From assembly GCA_037903355.1 (NCBI GenBank), contig JBAJFE010000037.1, positions 124,001-188,000 on the forward strand: a DNA stretch of 64,000 nucleotides, written 5' to 3'. This DNA is from Trichuris trichiura (Eukaryota; Nematoda; Enoplea; Trichinellida; Trichuridae). How positions within the stretch are numbered: the first letter of the stretch is position 1; each line of letters starts with the position of its first letter. The position numbers and the translations under genes were made by a program. Below the pieces are notes generated by a model. It saw nothing but the letters and a program-made list of their open reading frames with translations. It searched no databases and had not been told where the DNA came from. Shown piece after piece: positions 21,557 through 32,060 of this stretch.

Positions 21557-22594
21557 TTGAAGTTGAAACCTGGCTGGCTTATGACCTTAGCTTTTGAAAT
21601 TATTGTCGTTGTTCTTGCTTGGAGTCTTTATATTTTATTCAAAATAAGAAACGGAACATGGAAACCTTTTACCGTTGGCCCGCAAGAAGAACGCTGTTGG
21701 ATGTGTTCGGAATACGTTTTGCAACGGCAGGTGGTTGCAACATCCGAAGTTCCCGAAGGAGCTGTGCCGCGGGCTGGTTTTGTTCGCATTCTTAAAGAAC
21801 CGATCACTTTTCGTCGTGGAGTGGCAACAGAATTGCATCAGCATTCCTACTTCATACCCGCTCCGTCGGTGTATGGACCTCCCGCGTCTTGCCTGTTGAA
21901 TACGGTGCCCGTAAGCTGTTGGCGCTGCGATGGTGAAAACCCGCAGTATTTTGATCATTCGTTCCAGCAAGACGAAAAATGCGACCTAATGCGCGAATTT
22001 CCGCCGGAACTTATTGGCGGCAATTGTACAGTCAGCGTTGGTTACTTTGAAGAGGTGCAACGTGCTGGCAACAACTTCGCTCATTGTGATCAACCGGGAG
22101 ACAGAAGCAATAGCACTGCCAATGGGGAAGGGCAGTCAGCCGGCATCAGCCCGGCATTCCGCCGTGTTTTCGAAAAATACGAAAATCCTGAATCTGCTAA
22201 TGTGGAAACATTTTCGGATTCGGAATCCTATCACTATGAGCGGTCATTTTCTCAGTTATGTTGGGATGCATGTCCCAAGTCGCCTTTTGGTTTGCCTGAA
22301 GATGTCAGCATTCGCCTGACTCGACCGAGAGGTATTCCGAAGCCGAGTGAACCTGTTGAGCCTATTGTAAAGCCCACCAGACGGTTCGGGCGATTCCGCA
22401 GATGCAGAAGCTGCGCGGTAAGTCCTGTGCTCATGTGCGGGGAAGGCAAAGCGGGAATTCAGGCTCAGCCGAATGGGGCTACATTTAATGCCAATGGTGA
22501 GAAATCCGACAAAGCTGATATATACAAACTGCGCTGGGGCGTCCCTGACCCAACGAAGCAGGAGGAGGAATGGTTTGACAAACATCAGACATAA
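21557..22594 (+). CDS. Single-exon membrane-anchored CxxC protein, unknown function
   Basis: 345 residues without introns; I do not recognise the family. Seen: an N-terminal hydrophobic segment at about residues 8-30 (WLMTLAFEIIVVVLAWSLYI) that looks like a signal anchor or transmembrane helix. Several CxxC pairs follow (CWMC near 48, CWRC near 121, CRSC near 285), with further single Cys in between. There is a Pro-rich, Arg-rich stretch around 255-290 and an acidic, Lys-containing tail. The CxxC pairs could bind zinc or form disulfides; if the bulk is outside the cytosol, disulfides are more likely. A divergent neighbour, the SUV39 gene, starts 95 bases away. The long clean frame and codon texture make it a real gene; function is open. 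Confidence 0.8.
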   Translation: MKLKPGWLMTLAFEIIVVVLAWSLYILFKIRNGTWKPFTVGPQEERCWMCSEYVLQRQVVATSEVPEGAVPRAGFVRILKEPITFRRGVATELHQHSYFIPAPSVYGPPASCLLNTVPVSCWRCDGENPQYFDHSFQQDEKCDLMREFPPELIGGNCTVSVGYFEEVQRAGNNFAHCDQPGDRSNSTANGEGQSAGISPAFRRVFEKYENPESANVETFSDSESYHYERSFSQLCWDACPKSPFGLPEDVSIRLTRPRGIPKPSEPVEPIVKPTRRFGRFRRCRSCAVSPVLMCGEGKAGIQAQPNGATFNANGEKSDKADIYKLRWGVPDPTKQEEEWFDKHQT

Positions 22595-23538
22595 GAAAAT
22601 AGCTCAACTAATCGGATTGCTAATACTACAATATATATATATATGTATGTCTTTTTGTTGATGCTCGCGGTGGGAAAGCAAAAATTATCGCTGTAAGCCG
22701 TTGGTGTTGCACGAACTCTATATTTTGAATAATCGATGCAAAGAAAACGTTGGTATTTTTTCAAAAACTGCCCACCACGATCATTTACAATTTTAATTAG
22801 CTACCGGTAGCTTTTCAAAAAATCGCCTGTTCGAATAAGGCAACGAAGTATTCATCCAAGAAAATTTGTTTGCTTGATTTTTGTTTCAACTTGCAACGGG
22901 CAGTTAGCTTTGCCTCTATCGTACTTACGCGCTGTTGGGCCGAAATAAAAACTACAAACTTATTGCGGAAGATGATGGCAAAAAATTTGCATATTTAGAC
23001 TTACTATTGCATTTTTTTCATACTGCGATGAAATTTTTATTTGTAAAATTTACGATGGCGCCACTGCGCTGCATTCTTTGACAGCATACATCCAATTGCT
23101 GCGACGAGCACAACGCTATGAGGTCATAAAAGGCGAATGCCTTTGTCAGAGCTCTAACTCAACTGTCACGGATCCCACCGTTACATTTGGTAGCTTGCTC
23201 GCCTTCCGTGCAGTCGTATAGACAGATAAGAAGCGCTGTCAGAACCGGTTTAGAGCAGACCGGTTTTGACTGGTCGTTATCACTGCTCGTTCGTTAAGTC
23301 AGTGTATGGACTGTTCTCGTCGTTGTCGGCTCGTTGTATTTTACGTAGAATAAATTCATGTTAACCATCATCGTTCGCCTGACTATGCCGCGTTGCGTGA
23401 TATCAACGCTTACTGTATTAAAGATAAGCATCTTTTCCATTAATAAATTTGTAGCATAGTGATGCTCCGAGTCTTCACAGCTTTGAAGGATGAGATGACA
23501 AAGATTACCTTCCGTATTATCGGCTTTATTGCTATGGC
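22595..23538. other. intergenic region with LTR-like motif and AT microsatellite
   Basis: There is a short (AT)n run at about 22630-22645. Near 23164-23200 the string TGTCACGGATCCC is followed by TTACA and TGGTAGCTTGCTCG, which resembles an LTR edge followed by a tRNA primer-binding site. No paired LTR or retrotransposon ORF is visible. No gene is seen. Confidence 0.35.
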
Positions 23539-23760
23539 TTATATATATGAATTGACTTCATTGTTGGGCTCAATGTCCTTATGTTGAATGTATCTTGCCT
23601 TCTCTTTCAGGCTACAATGTAGTTCGTTGAGTATATGAAGAAAATGTATGTGCTCCGAAGGGTGAATAAGGAAGTCACTATTCCTGGAATTGGCGACGAT
23701 GTTGGAAGTAGGGAAAAACGAGAGCAGACAACTGGTGAGTACGTACAGCTTTGCCAACAT
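23539..23760 (-). CDS. Small secreted protein candidate (73 aa)
   Basis: A single frame begins ATG with a classical signal peptide (MLAKLYVLTSCLLSFF) followed by a polar, His-containing mature part with one Cys. An AATAAA polyadenylation signal on the minus strand (23525-23530) lies nine bases after the stop, which supports a real, very compact transcript. No family recognised. Confidence 0.45.
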   Translation of the reverse strand: MLAKLYVLTSCLLSFFPTSNIVANSRNSDFLIHPSEHIHFLHILNELHCSLKEKARYIQHKDIEPNNEVNSYI

Positions 23761-24610
23761 TATAAGATTTAATTAAACTAAGTAATGACATTCCTACCAT
23801 TATTTGAGCCAGAAGGCTTTCAGCGTTCTTTCCGTTTAGCTAAAAAGTAAGAAAGTTGAATACAACAAGTTTTCTGTGCACAAATGGCCTTGGCAACTTG
23901 TTTTCCTCGTTCTTGCTCCTATCAGACTGTAGAGGTTTTAGTCCTTTGTTGCACTGGCACTGATGATCCTCTTAATTATGTTCAAAAAAGTATTTTCATA
24001 GTGGATTAACTTCCTGACAATACCAGCATTCTAAAGTGTTAGTAAACGAAGATTGTGAAACTAAGCATTCGCCATGTTGTCCTTAGAGTTGGAGGGAGCT
24101 GCTTAAGGAATGAATTACGAGATTGTTCCTGAGGGTATATGAGACATTAAAAATTTGCATAATTCGATCGTTTTCTATAAATGAGAAAGTGTAGCTGTCG
24201 ACGCGAAGGGAGATATATGTACTTGTATTGCCGTGGGTCACATTGCTTTCAACGATCGCCACTCAGACGGCTCTAAGCATTCGTCTTCCTGCCGAGCAAA
24301 AGCTTGTAATGGGCAACTTTTATACGTGAAAATATTTAAGTTCCAAGAGCGAACTGCACTTCTACGTCGTAAGTATGGCGACATCAAAATGTCCCCGTAG
24401 TCAAAATTCATTCAGTCTTGTTTAACATTGCTTTAGGGGAAGTCTGAAGGCGTTGCTTCATTTTGACATTCTAGCAGCGTTCCTTTGCTTTCCGGGAATG
24501 ATTTGTCCATTTATTCTTCAGGCGACACCTACCGAAATGCCGCCTGCGCTAAATGCTGTCGCATTTCGTCTTTTTCTCTCCATTACATTTTAGCTTCAAC
24601 TTGCGCGTCA
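23761..24610. other. intergenic, no gene seen
   Basis: About 850 bases of mixed sequence without a convincing exon. A TTTTAG acceptor-like site at about 24587-24592 lies just before the acid phosphatase ATG and could be a trans-splice acceptor. Confidence 0.4.
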
Positions 24611-27600
24611 ATGGTTGGTCGTGGCGCTTTCTTTATTAAACTTGCTTTCTTCCTTGTCCTATCGGAATATTGGAGCTCTGTTGCAAAGGTGGTTTACGTC
24701 CATGTGGTAGGTCGTCCTCCATTAAGATCTTGTTGTATCGCTCCTGCTTAATGAACAAAATTTAATGTGTTTTAGTATGCGTTTAATTAGTAGTGATGTA
24801 AAGCTGAAGTTGATTTTTTGAGAAGTTGGGCGGTAGAAGAATTCAACGAGTAGAAGCGATGAGTTGGACGTTTGTTTATGTATTGACTTGAAACAAACGC
24901 GTAACATTCAAACAGCTGTGTTTTCCAAGCGACTATTCATTCTTTAAGATAAATTATAATTATGCCACGCCTTAGGGAGCAACCAAAGCAGCTGACATGG
25001 TTAGAATCGATTTTGACGCCGTTGGCTAATGAGCTATTCAGTATTTTTGCCGGAACATATTTTTAGCTTCAACGCGGTAGGAAAAGTGGCTTTCTGAAAG
25101 TTGTTTTGATTGATTTTGTCAAAGTTGGTTTGTTTCCATTTTGTTTTTACTAAGGCGCAACCGGCGCTTTGAATGTTCAAATTTATTAACTTAGCTTTTA
25201 GAATAAATGGCGTTCCGTCTTTAGCGCCTGCTATGATGATGAACACATAGGATCTAGGCAGGAGACCGTTTGTTGCAAAAGGCTGCTTTTATAGGCCTCG
25301 GGCATTCAATGAATGAATTTCCCCCTCAGAAGGAAATGCTATCTTGCGCTGTTAAGCTAATTATTAAATAATTTTTTGAGCGCGTTTGTTCCCTCAAACC
25401 CGTAATATCGTTTGTCCAATCGCACTGTAGGGCTCTCGTACAGATTTTCTTAACTTATTCAACGCTCAAAAGGTGCATTGATTACTTAAAATGCGTAGAT
25501 CTTGGCTACCGGCGAACTTTGTCCCACGCCATCTTCCTTAAAAGAACGTTTGTGTTTTGCCGAAAATTTACATTTTTCAAAGTAGGCTTTCAAGTTTACG
25601 TTGTTCATTAATGCTAATTTATGCGAGAATCGTAATTGGTGCTTTCTGCAGCCTTAGTAATTGGGTGTCGCTGTTTCACTTTTGCACGTAAGATTATTTC
25701 CCGCCGCTAACGCTTTTCTAAGAGTTAGCAATCGAAAAAGAAGGACAAAGTTGAAAGACCCTTTCGAGTCGAAGTTCAATTGATTTTAAGGCTTTACGCT
25801 AAAAGTCTACCTTTTTCTAACGATATTTGCGTTACCTTGTCCGGGTAATTCAAAATCTTTGAGGTTGAAGAAATAAACTTTTTTTGTACTCGCTATTTCT
25901 AAGTGAATCAATATGTTGTATTGACCGACTTGCCAATGGGTTCGAAGTTCTTGGTTGGCTTCCGTCTTATCTTTTAGTTAGTCAGTTTTTGAAATCGCGG
26001 CAATTATGCTTGTTCAACAATTATTAATCCAACTCTATCTTTTTGAAACGGCAATAATATGTAATTGCGCAGGGTACTCCGACATCTTAATTCGTTATTA
26101 TTTTATAGAGTAAAACTCTGAGTAAGGCTTTGCTACTATTCATTAAGGCGGTACTGTTTGGCTTTAGTCGATAGCCATTTGTAAACAACCCAGTTAAAAA
26201 AAACAATGTATCAGAACTCTAAGAAAGGTAATCTCGTAAAAATTGCCATATATGTCACCGTACCGAATCGATAAACGTGTGTCTGTACGGCGGATAGCTA
26301 AGCGATGTTTTCAAGTCGAGCTCCACTTGTGCCGCAACACTTTGCAGCATTTGTAAAATGTTTTATTTTGCATTAAGCTGTTTCGTCACGGCGAGAGAAC
26401 TCCGCTTAGCACTTACCCCAACGACGTGTACCAAGAGGACGCATGGCCCAATGGTTTCGGCCAACTTACCAAGGTAGCATTATGACCTTTTTTTAGAATA
26501 ATCTCCCTTTTGCTTGTCGGTCCCATATTGAAAGCAAAACTGTAAAATTATTCAGCTTTTGTTTATCACGCATCTTTTGCGCATTTTTTTTAAAAGAAAG
26601 GATGCGAACAGCAGTATGAATTGGGACTGCAACTTCGTCAACGTTACGGCGACTTGCTTTCCGAACGCTACGTCGCTTCGGAGGTGAATTGAATCAATTT
26701 CAGTTGTATGTATTTGTTTCAAGCATGCTTAGTAGATTTACGTTCTGGCAAGTGACCATGATCGTACTATAAACAGCGCTACTTGCACTTTGGCCGGTTT
26801 GTTTGCTCAATCGAATGATGAAGCAGGCAATAAGGACATAATGCGCCAGCCCGTGCCGGTGCATACAACATGCAAGGGTGGCGATTTTGTAAGCGAAGTT
26901 AAGGAGATAAGTTTTTCGAGATTTATTTTGCGAAGTTAAGTTGTTCCGAGGCGATTCGATTTGCCCAGCTGTAAAAGCGCGCAAAGTCAACCAAAGCAGT
27001 TCGAACGAATCGCTTATTCCAAAAAAGTACGAGGAAATGTTCGTCCAACTGCAACAGTTGACCGGATGGAATCGAATGACGCTAAAGCGAATGAGCAGAC
27101 TAGCCGACACTTTATTGCTGGAAAAGGAAGCTGGTATGAAAATTCCCCAATGGGCAACTGATCAATGGATGGATGTCGAAGAAAATCGCACAGTGCCATT
27201 CTTGGACGTTGCTACAAAGCTCAGGTGGTACTGGCAGTCTACACAAGTTAACTCGCATGAAAAATTGGCATCCATATCAGGTCATTTTACGGCATCGGTT
27301 GGAAAGTGTGAAAAAGTGCGTTGTAGGCTTTCTTGTCGACAACATCGTCAGCAAATTGGAGCGAAAGATTTCACGCCCATTGAAGAAACCAACAAAAATG
27401 CGCCTTTACTCTATGGTATCCAACTGAGCTGTCGGTTTCGGCTTTAATGCGCCCATTCGCAGCACGACAAGAATATGCGCGCTCTTTTGTGTTCTATGGG
27501 CAGTTGCGGCATTGAAAATCCGCCATTCAGTAGTTGCATTGCGATAGAACTTCACGAAAAGGCGCACGGAGAATTTGCCGTTGAAATTTTCTATCGCAAT

Positions 27601-27753
27601 ACTACAGGAGTGTTTCAACCCGTGTTCATTGGTACCTGCGGATCATTCGTTTGTAATGTTGAAGATTTCAAATTTTCCCTCGTCCATCTGACGTATCGAG
27701 ACGGAGTCGAGATTCACGAAGCTTGTTACCTTAACAGTACCAGCGAGTGTTGA
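24611..27753 (+). CDS. Secreted histidine acid phosphatase (active site partly altered)
   Basis: Seven exons in phase: 24611-24706, 26378-26473, 26597-26683, 26736-26888, 26941-27280, 27327-27415, 27463-27753; 383 residues. Exon 1 supplies a signal peptide and VVYVHV, which joins LFRHGERTPLS, the catalytic RHGxRxP motif. Further family blocks: NGFGQLT, GCEQQYELG, DRTINSA, PVPVHT, a late CP block, LP-like IPQWA, SGFLVDNI, and the proton-donor region YSMHDKNM. An intact His-Asp is present, but the usual HDT is HDK. The arginine of the usual VY-RSTD block, a phosphate ligand in prostatic acid phosphatase (Arg79), is Leu here (IYVLASDHDRT). Secretion is predicted; catalysis may be weak or lost. 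Introns 5 and 6 are 46 and 47 bases; intron 1 is 1.67 kb. Confidence 0.9.
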
Positions 27754-29439
27754 AGGTACGTTCCTTTTGAAATTAACCGAAAACAGTTTTTTCGCTTTTT
27801 AAGGTGAGACATCGCAACGAGTATAAGCGTACTGTGCTTTTTCTAATCTACTGTTTCGGTGCGGTTCATTTCGTTTGCACTTGTGTTTAAGCGCAAATTG
27901 TGATTGCCTTTAATTCGGTGTGAGCAGGTGATTTTGCAGGTAGTTTATTACTTTTCTGGGACGGTCATTAACAATGTTCTCTCCTATTCTTAAACAGTGT
28001 ACATGAGCATCTTTAACAGCAGTAAGAAAAGCGAGTTTAGCGTATTTTATAAACTTTCACAAAGATAGACAACAGCGAGCTGCTTTTCGTTGCTTCTCGT
28101 TGTTGGCTGGAGAGTTCGTTTTGTAATCGTCGCATAAAATTTGCTTCGCTTGTTTAGCCTACGCAAATTCATTAGTTATACTTAGAAAAATTGTCCATTT
28201 TGGCGCCAAAAGTTTTTTAATGTATTATTCATCAGCTTCAAATTATGCTTAAATTGAAACGATTAATATTATGATTATTTGACGAACTTGAAAAGATTTC
28301 GTAGTCCAGAGAAAAGAACATAGTCCATCACTAAAAGCCGAATAGTCACATTGCGTATAACTTCGTTACTTGTATGTTGCTTTTCACTTTGATTACGCGT
28401 TTAATTATGCGGCGTAATTGATTTGAGCTCAGTGACGAAACGGTTTTCTATTGCGTGCGGGAACGCATATGACGACCTTTAACAAAGTCGATCCCAGAAC
28501 AAGGGTTGCTTTTTAGGTTAATAGAGTTAAATGAAAAAGAAATTTTTATAATGTTTTGAATGATTGCGTTTTTCGTTCAAATGCTATATTTAGTCGAACG
28601 GATAATTGATTAGCATGGGTGTTTTTTAGGTAGTCAATAGTACGCGCGCTTATTTTACTACTGTACTTTTACTTGACGTTACGTAAACAGGTTGTCTTAT
28701 TGGCTGAACATGTGTAAATGCCAAAATGTGGCCTTGAAGCGAGGCCCATTTTTAAACGCTGTGTATGTAGCGTAAATTTCACTGTATTTCAAATTCTGTA
28801 GTAGCAGTGTCAGTACAATTACATAAAGACTCAGCTGGTAGCCAGTCGTTTTTTGAAGCAAATTTAGCTAATAAATTTAAATATATAAGGCTTTTGGAAT
28901 ACAGGAGCAATGTACAATTAGTTTACGTGGAAATGCTGCCGCTTTGAATCGTTCTTTTAACTCTTTTCTTTCCAAATTCTACTGTAGCTTCTCGCGGACG
29001 CAGGTTCGTTCGACGAATCTTCAATTTTCCGACCAAACTACAAGTCTTTTTCCCAGCCCACAGTGTTTAATTTACTCGTGCGTGCCTACATTAGCCGCCT
29101 ATGCTAAAACAAAAAAATAATCCCATTGGTCCCAGTGACCGTAGGCCGCAGAAGTTCAAATCAAAGGATGGAGTCCTGCAGCTGCAATTAAACTATCTTT
29201 CCTAAGCTTATACCTGAAATGGACACTGAGAGCAGTAGGCCTAAACGTATTACGCTTGGCGTCCATAAGCAATGTGATGGTTGCTTCGGTAAACTAAGGC
29301 CGTGGTCAAACAAACCTGCATGCTTGTAGCCATGTCAGCGAAGCTACAGTAGGATGAGGCGGAAAAGAGAAGATGCCAATTTCCTCGTTTTTTCAATGCT
29401 GTGGGACCGTTAAATTATGAGCTAAGTGTTCAGTTCATC
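27754..29439. other. intergenic, no gene seen
   Basis: About 1.7 kb, A/T-rich, with many stops in all frames that I followed. No repeats or RNA genes recognised. Confidence 0.4.
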
Positions 29440-30048
29440 ATGTGTAAGTTGTCTATGCTGCAAACAATGGGACGTAAGGTAAAGCTAAGACCTAAAAAAT
29501 GCGCGGTGCCCCGCCGCGCGCAGTTGACATTTTTTGGCCAAGCTTAACTAAAAATTCTGCAAAAGCAGTTCAGCCGTCTAGTAGGATCTTCAGGTGAGCT
29601 TTACAAATTACTGTTACATTTATTGTATTTGTTTGTTGCAGTTGTTTTTTCATTTCTCGTTGAGACGGACAAGTCAGTCCCAAGTTGGCCTGCTACTACG
29701 GGTCAAAACGGAGATGAAAACCGGATCGACTGTGTGCGACAGTGCATGAGGTTAGTTGTCGTTTTTTAATTTGGTCATTGACATCACTCCTTCAAAACTA
29801 GTTCTTCTCCGTGCGCGTTAATTATTAACCGTCCTTTATTAACCGGCAAACAATAGGCTGTAGTGATTGAAAACTGAATGCATTTTGACTGCCGGCTAGT
29901 TTTTCATTTTGAAAAGTTAAGTTCCGCCCATTTTAAAGAGGTAGAAATTCGGAATCTTCAGAAGCTACGGTTCCTGTTGTCAGCGTAAGAAGTAGAGGTC
30001 AGTTAGTCAAAATGTTAGTTTCCTTCTGCAGTGAAAAGACTTTGCTGA
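29440..30048 (+). CDS. Small secreted cysteine-rich peptide candidate (60 aa)
   Basis: Four short exons join in phase: 29440-29473, 29642-29750, 29962-29984, 30032-30048. The first two encode a signal peptide (hydrophobic LVFSFLV after a basic start); the mature part carries the spacing C-x3-C-x6-CC-x5-C near the C-terminus. Exon 3 is only 23 bases, and intron 3 is 47 bases, the size typical of this window. The Cys count is odd, so either an extra Cys pairs elsewhere or the model is slightly wrong. It may be a secreted peptide of unknown role; no homology can be claimed. Confidence 0.4.
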
Positions 30049-30435
30049 TTGTATCTAGTCTCGTGCTTGTATCGTACCGCGATTAGTGAAAGATAGCTTT
30101 CCCTTACCAGCGTGCCGTGAATTTAACGAGCGGCGCAATGTAAGACGAAATAGTCGTGTTGGCATGCGACGTTTTATTGTGAACAGTAGTGGCCTCCTTT
30201 CGTACTCTTAGAAAAATGAAAAAAAAATTAAGTGTCTCGACGATCGAACAGCGATAGTTGTGCCGCACGTTATCGAGCAAACAAAATTTTACGAATTAGG
30301 ACAAACCAGTTGCAACCTTGGAGTTCGCCAACGATGGTAAATTTGTTGACGTAGCAAAGTGCAGTGAAGAAAATGAGAAGAAAAGTATGAGGCCAGCTAG
30401 AAAGGCAGTGTCTGTCATGGCTTGCGGTGATCTTC
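30049..30435. other. region between convergent genes, no gene seen
   Basis: It lies between the cysteine-rich peptide (+) and the collagen (-). Likely holds both 3' ends. No clear AATAAA was found. Confidence 0.4.
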
Positions 30436-31320
30436 TCAGCGTCGACTGCCGTCGGAGAAGAATATGCCGCCGTCCAGGGCGCAATACTTGGGGCAAATAC
30501 CCCTTTCTCCTGATGGTCCAGGTGGACCCGGAGGTCCTTTGGCTCCAGGTGAACCATCCCCGCCAGGCGGACCCACTGGGCCCATCGGACCTGGTGGACC
30601 TTGCGCGCCGGGCATACCATCCGCTCCCGGGCGTCCAGGCTGGCCTGGAGGTCCCGGTGGTCCTGGGGGACCTCGTGGACCCGGATCGCCTGGTACTGCT
30701 GGGATGTTGGGGGCAGGTGAGCCTGCGCTTCCTTTGAGACCTGGTGGCCCTCTTGGGCCAGGTGGACCAGGTTTGCCTTCCGGACCGACTGGACCATTCA
30801 AACCATCCTTGCCTGGAGGTCCATGAGGACCAGGCGGACCGGCGTTTCCAATTTCACCTGGAGGACCAGGTGGACCAGGTTCACCTCGCGGGCAAGGTTT
30901 GCATGGCGGTGGCTTTTGAATGATGCAAATTTCTGGTGGTGGAAGTCCAGGGAATCCGGGCGGACCCGGAACGCCAGGTCTTCCGGGGCGTCCATTTTTG
31001 CCCGGTATACCTGGTGGACCGGCTAAACCAGGTAAACAGCAGTCGCGGCATTCAGGCGGCACCTGTCGCTTGACGATTGCTTTGCCCGCTTCCAATGGTT
31101 GCGCATTGAATGACGACTCTTGTTCGCGGAACTCCTTGATGAAATCTCGAGCTGTCTCTTGGCACATGATCAAGTCTTCTTGCACTTGGTCTTCCACGTA
31201 GCGAACGTAATTGTAAAGCATTGGCAGCGTGACGCATACCGACGTAATGGCGATCACGCTGAATGCCACCGCCGAACAGGCTATGAACCTGTAAGCCTTT
31301 TCGCGACCGTCAACCTCCAT
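30436..31320 (-). CDS. Cuticle collagen (single exon)
   Basis: 294 residues. An N-terminal membrane segment (about 14-36, [19 protein letters not shown]) and following helix match the nematode cuticle-collagen N-terminal domain. A dibasic KRQ site near residue 84 may be the processing site. Cys clusters (CRDCCLPG near 92, [12 protein letters not shown] near 131-141, GICPKYC near 278) bracket Gly-X-Y blocks with short interruptions: about 95-125, about 143-200 and about 210-275. It forms triple helices in the secreted extracellular cuticle. This gene is the best single marker that the window is nematode. Collagens of this type are usually moult-regulated; no such element can be shown here. Confidence 0.95.
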   Translation of the reverse strand: MEVDGREKAYRFIACSAVAFSVIAITSVCVTLPMLYNYVRYVEDQVQEDLIMCQETARDFIKEFREQESSFNAQPLEAGKAIVKRQVPPECRDCCLPGLAGPPGIPGKNGRPGRPGVPGPPGFPGLPPPEICIIQKPPPCKPCPRGEPGPPGPPGEIGNAGPPGPHGPPGKDGLNGPVGPEGKPGPPGPRGPPGLKGSAGSPAPNIPAVPGDPGPRGPPGPPGPPGQPGRPGADGMPGAQGPPGPMGPVGPPGGDGSPGAKGPPGPPGPSGERGICPKYCALDGGIFFSDGSRR

Positions 31321-31365
31321 GCTGGCTTCGCCTGAACTATGATAGGACAGTTTGCGCTCGCCACC

Positions 31366-31374
31366 TTAAATATA
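31366..31374 (-). promoter_or_regulatory. TATA-like box of the collagen gene
   Basis: TATATTTAAGG on the minus strand about 46-54 bases upstream of the collagen ATG, a sensible TATA position for a short 5' leader. Confidence 0.5.
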
Positions 31375-32060
31375 CCTATTCGAGGCTTTACACGCTCTAT
31401 ATGCCGCGCGAATTAGGCCACGACCGTTCTTTTTCATTAAAGGCGTAAAAATAGCTTCGGAAGACGAACGTCGTTGGAAAGGCGCCTCTCGCAACGTACC
31501 AATGGTTGCAAGGCGCCCTATTTTGCTTGTCGTTCCATCCGTCTCCTTTTTCAAGAATTGCTTGGACCGGTTTTGGTTGTTGGAAAGTCATTACCGGTCG
31601 CTTAGACGTGGAAGAGTTCAATTTTAGAACAGCTGCGGAGAACATATGTGGAGTGCCACCCTAGCCGACGGCTTTTAAAGATGAAAAAGTTGAACCGAGT
31701 CATTGACACGCAACTGTATTTTACCCGCTGGTTCACATTCAATCAAGTCTTGCGACATTTCGCTGTCGAGCCTTGCGAACTACGGTTGCAATTTCAAATA
31801 CGAGCATGCCAGCTGTGTTCGCCAAAATTTCTTTCAGATGTAGTTCTGTAAGCTTTAAGGTATCATCTTTACAGTATGTCAAAAAAGTCAGGTAGCATCC
31901 TGATTTGATGCTTAAGTATGGCTCCAGCGTGCGTACAATTTTTCGTAGGGCTATTTACCATACGAAATTCACCCGTTGCAAGGAATGCAGAGCAGAGAGT
32001 TTTATTGCGTCGATCAAATGGCTTAAAGAGTAGAATAAGGCTTAGGCGTTCATGTAACAG
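31375..32060. other. intergenic, no gene seen
   Basis: It holds the collagen upstream region and the 3' side of the SH2 gene. Short frames here have no domain or splice support. Confidence 0.4.

Noticed and set aside
30270..30826. Gly/Pro-rich frames overlapping the collagen on both strands
   Set aside because: Gly-X-Y coding is open in several frames; only the frame with the membrane segment and Cys clusters is a collagen.
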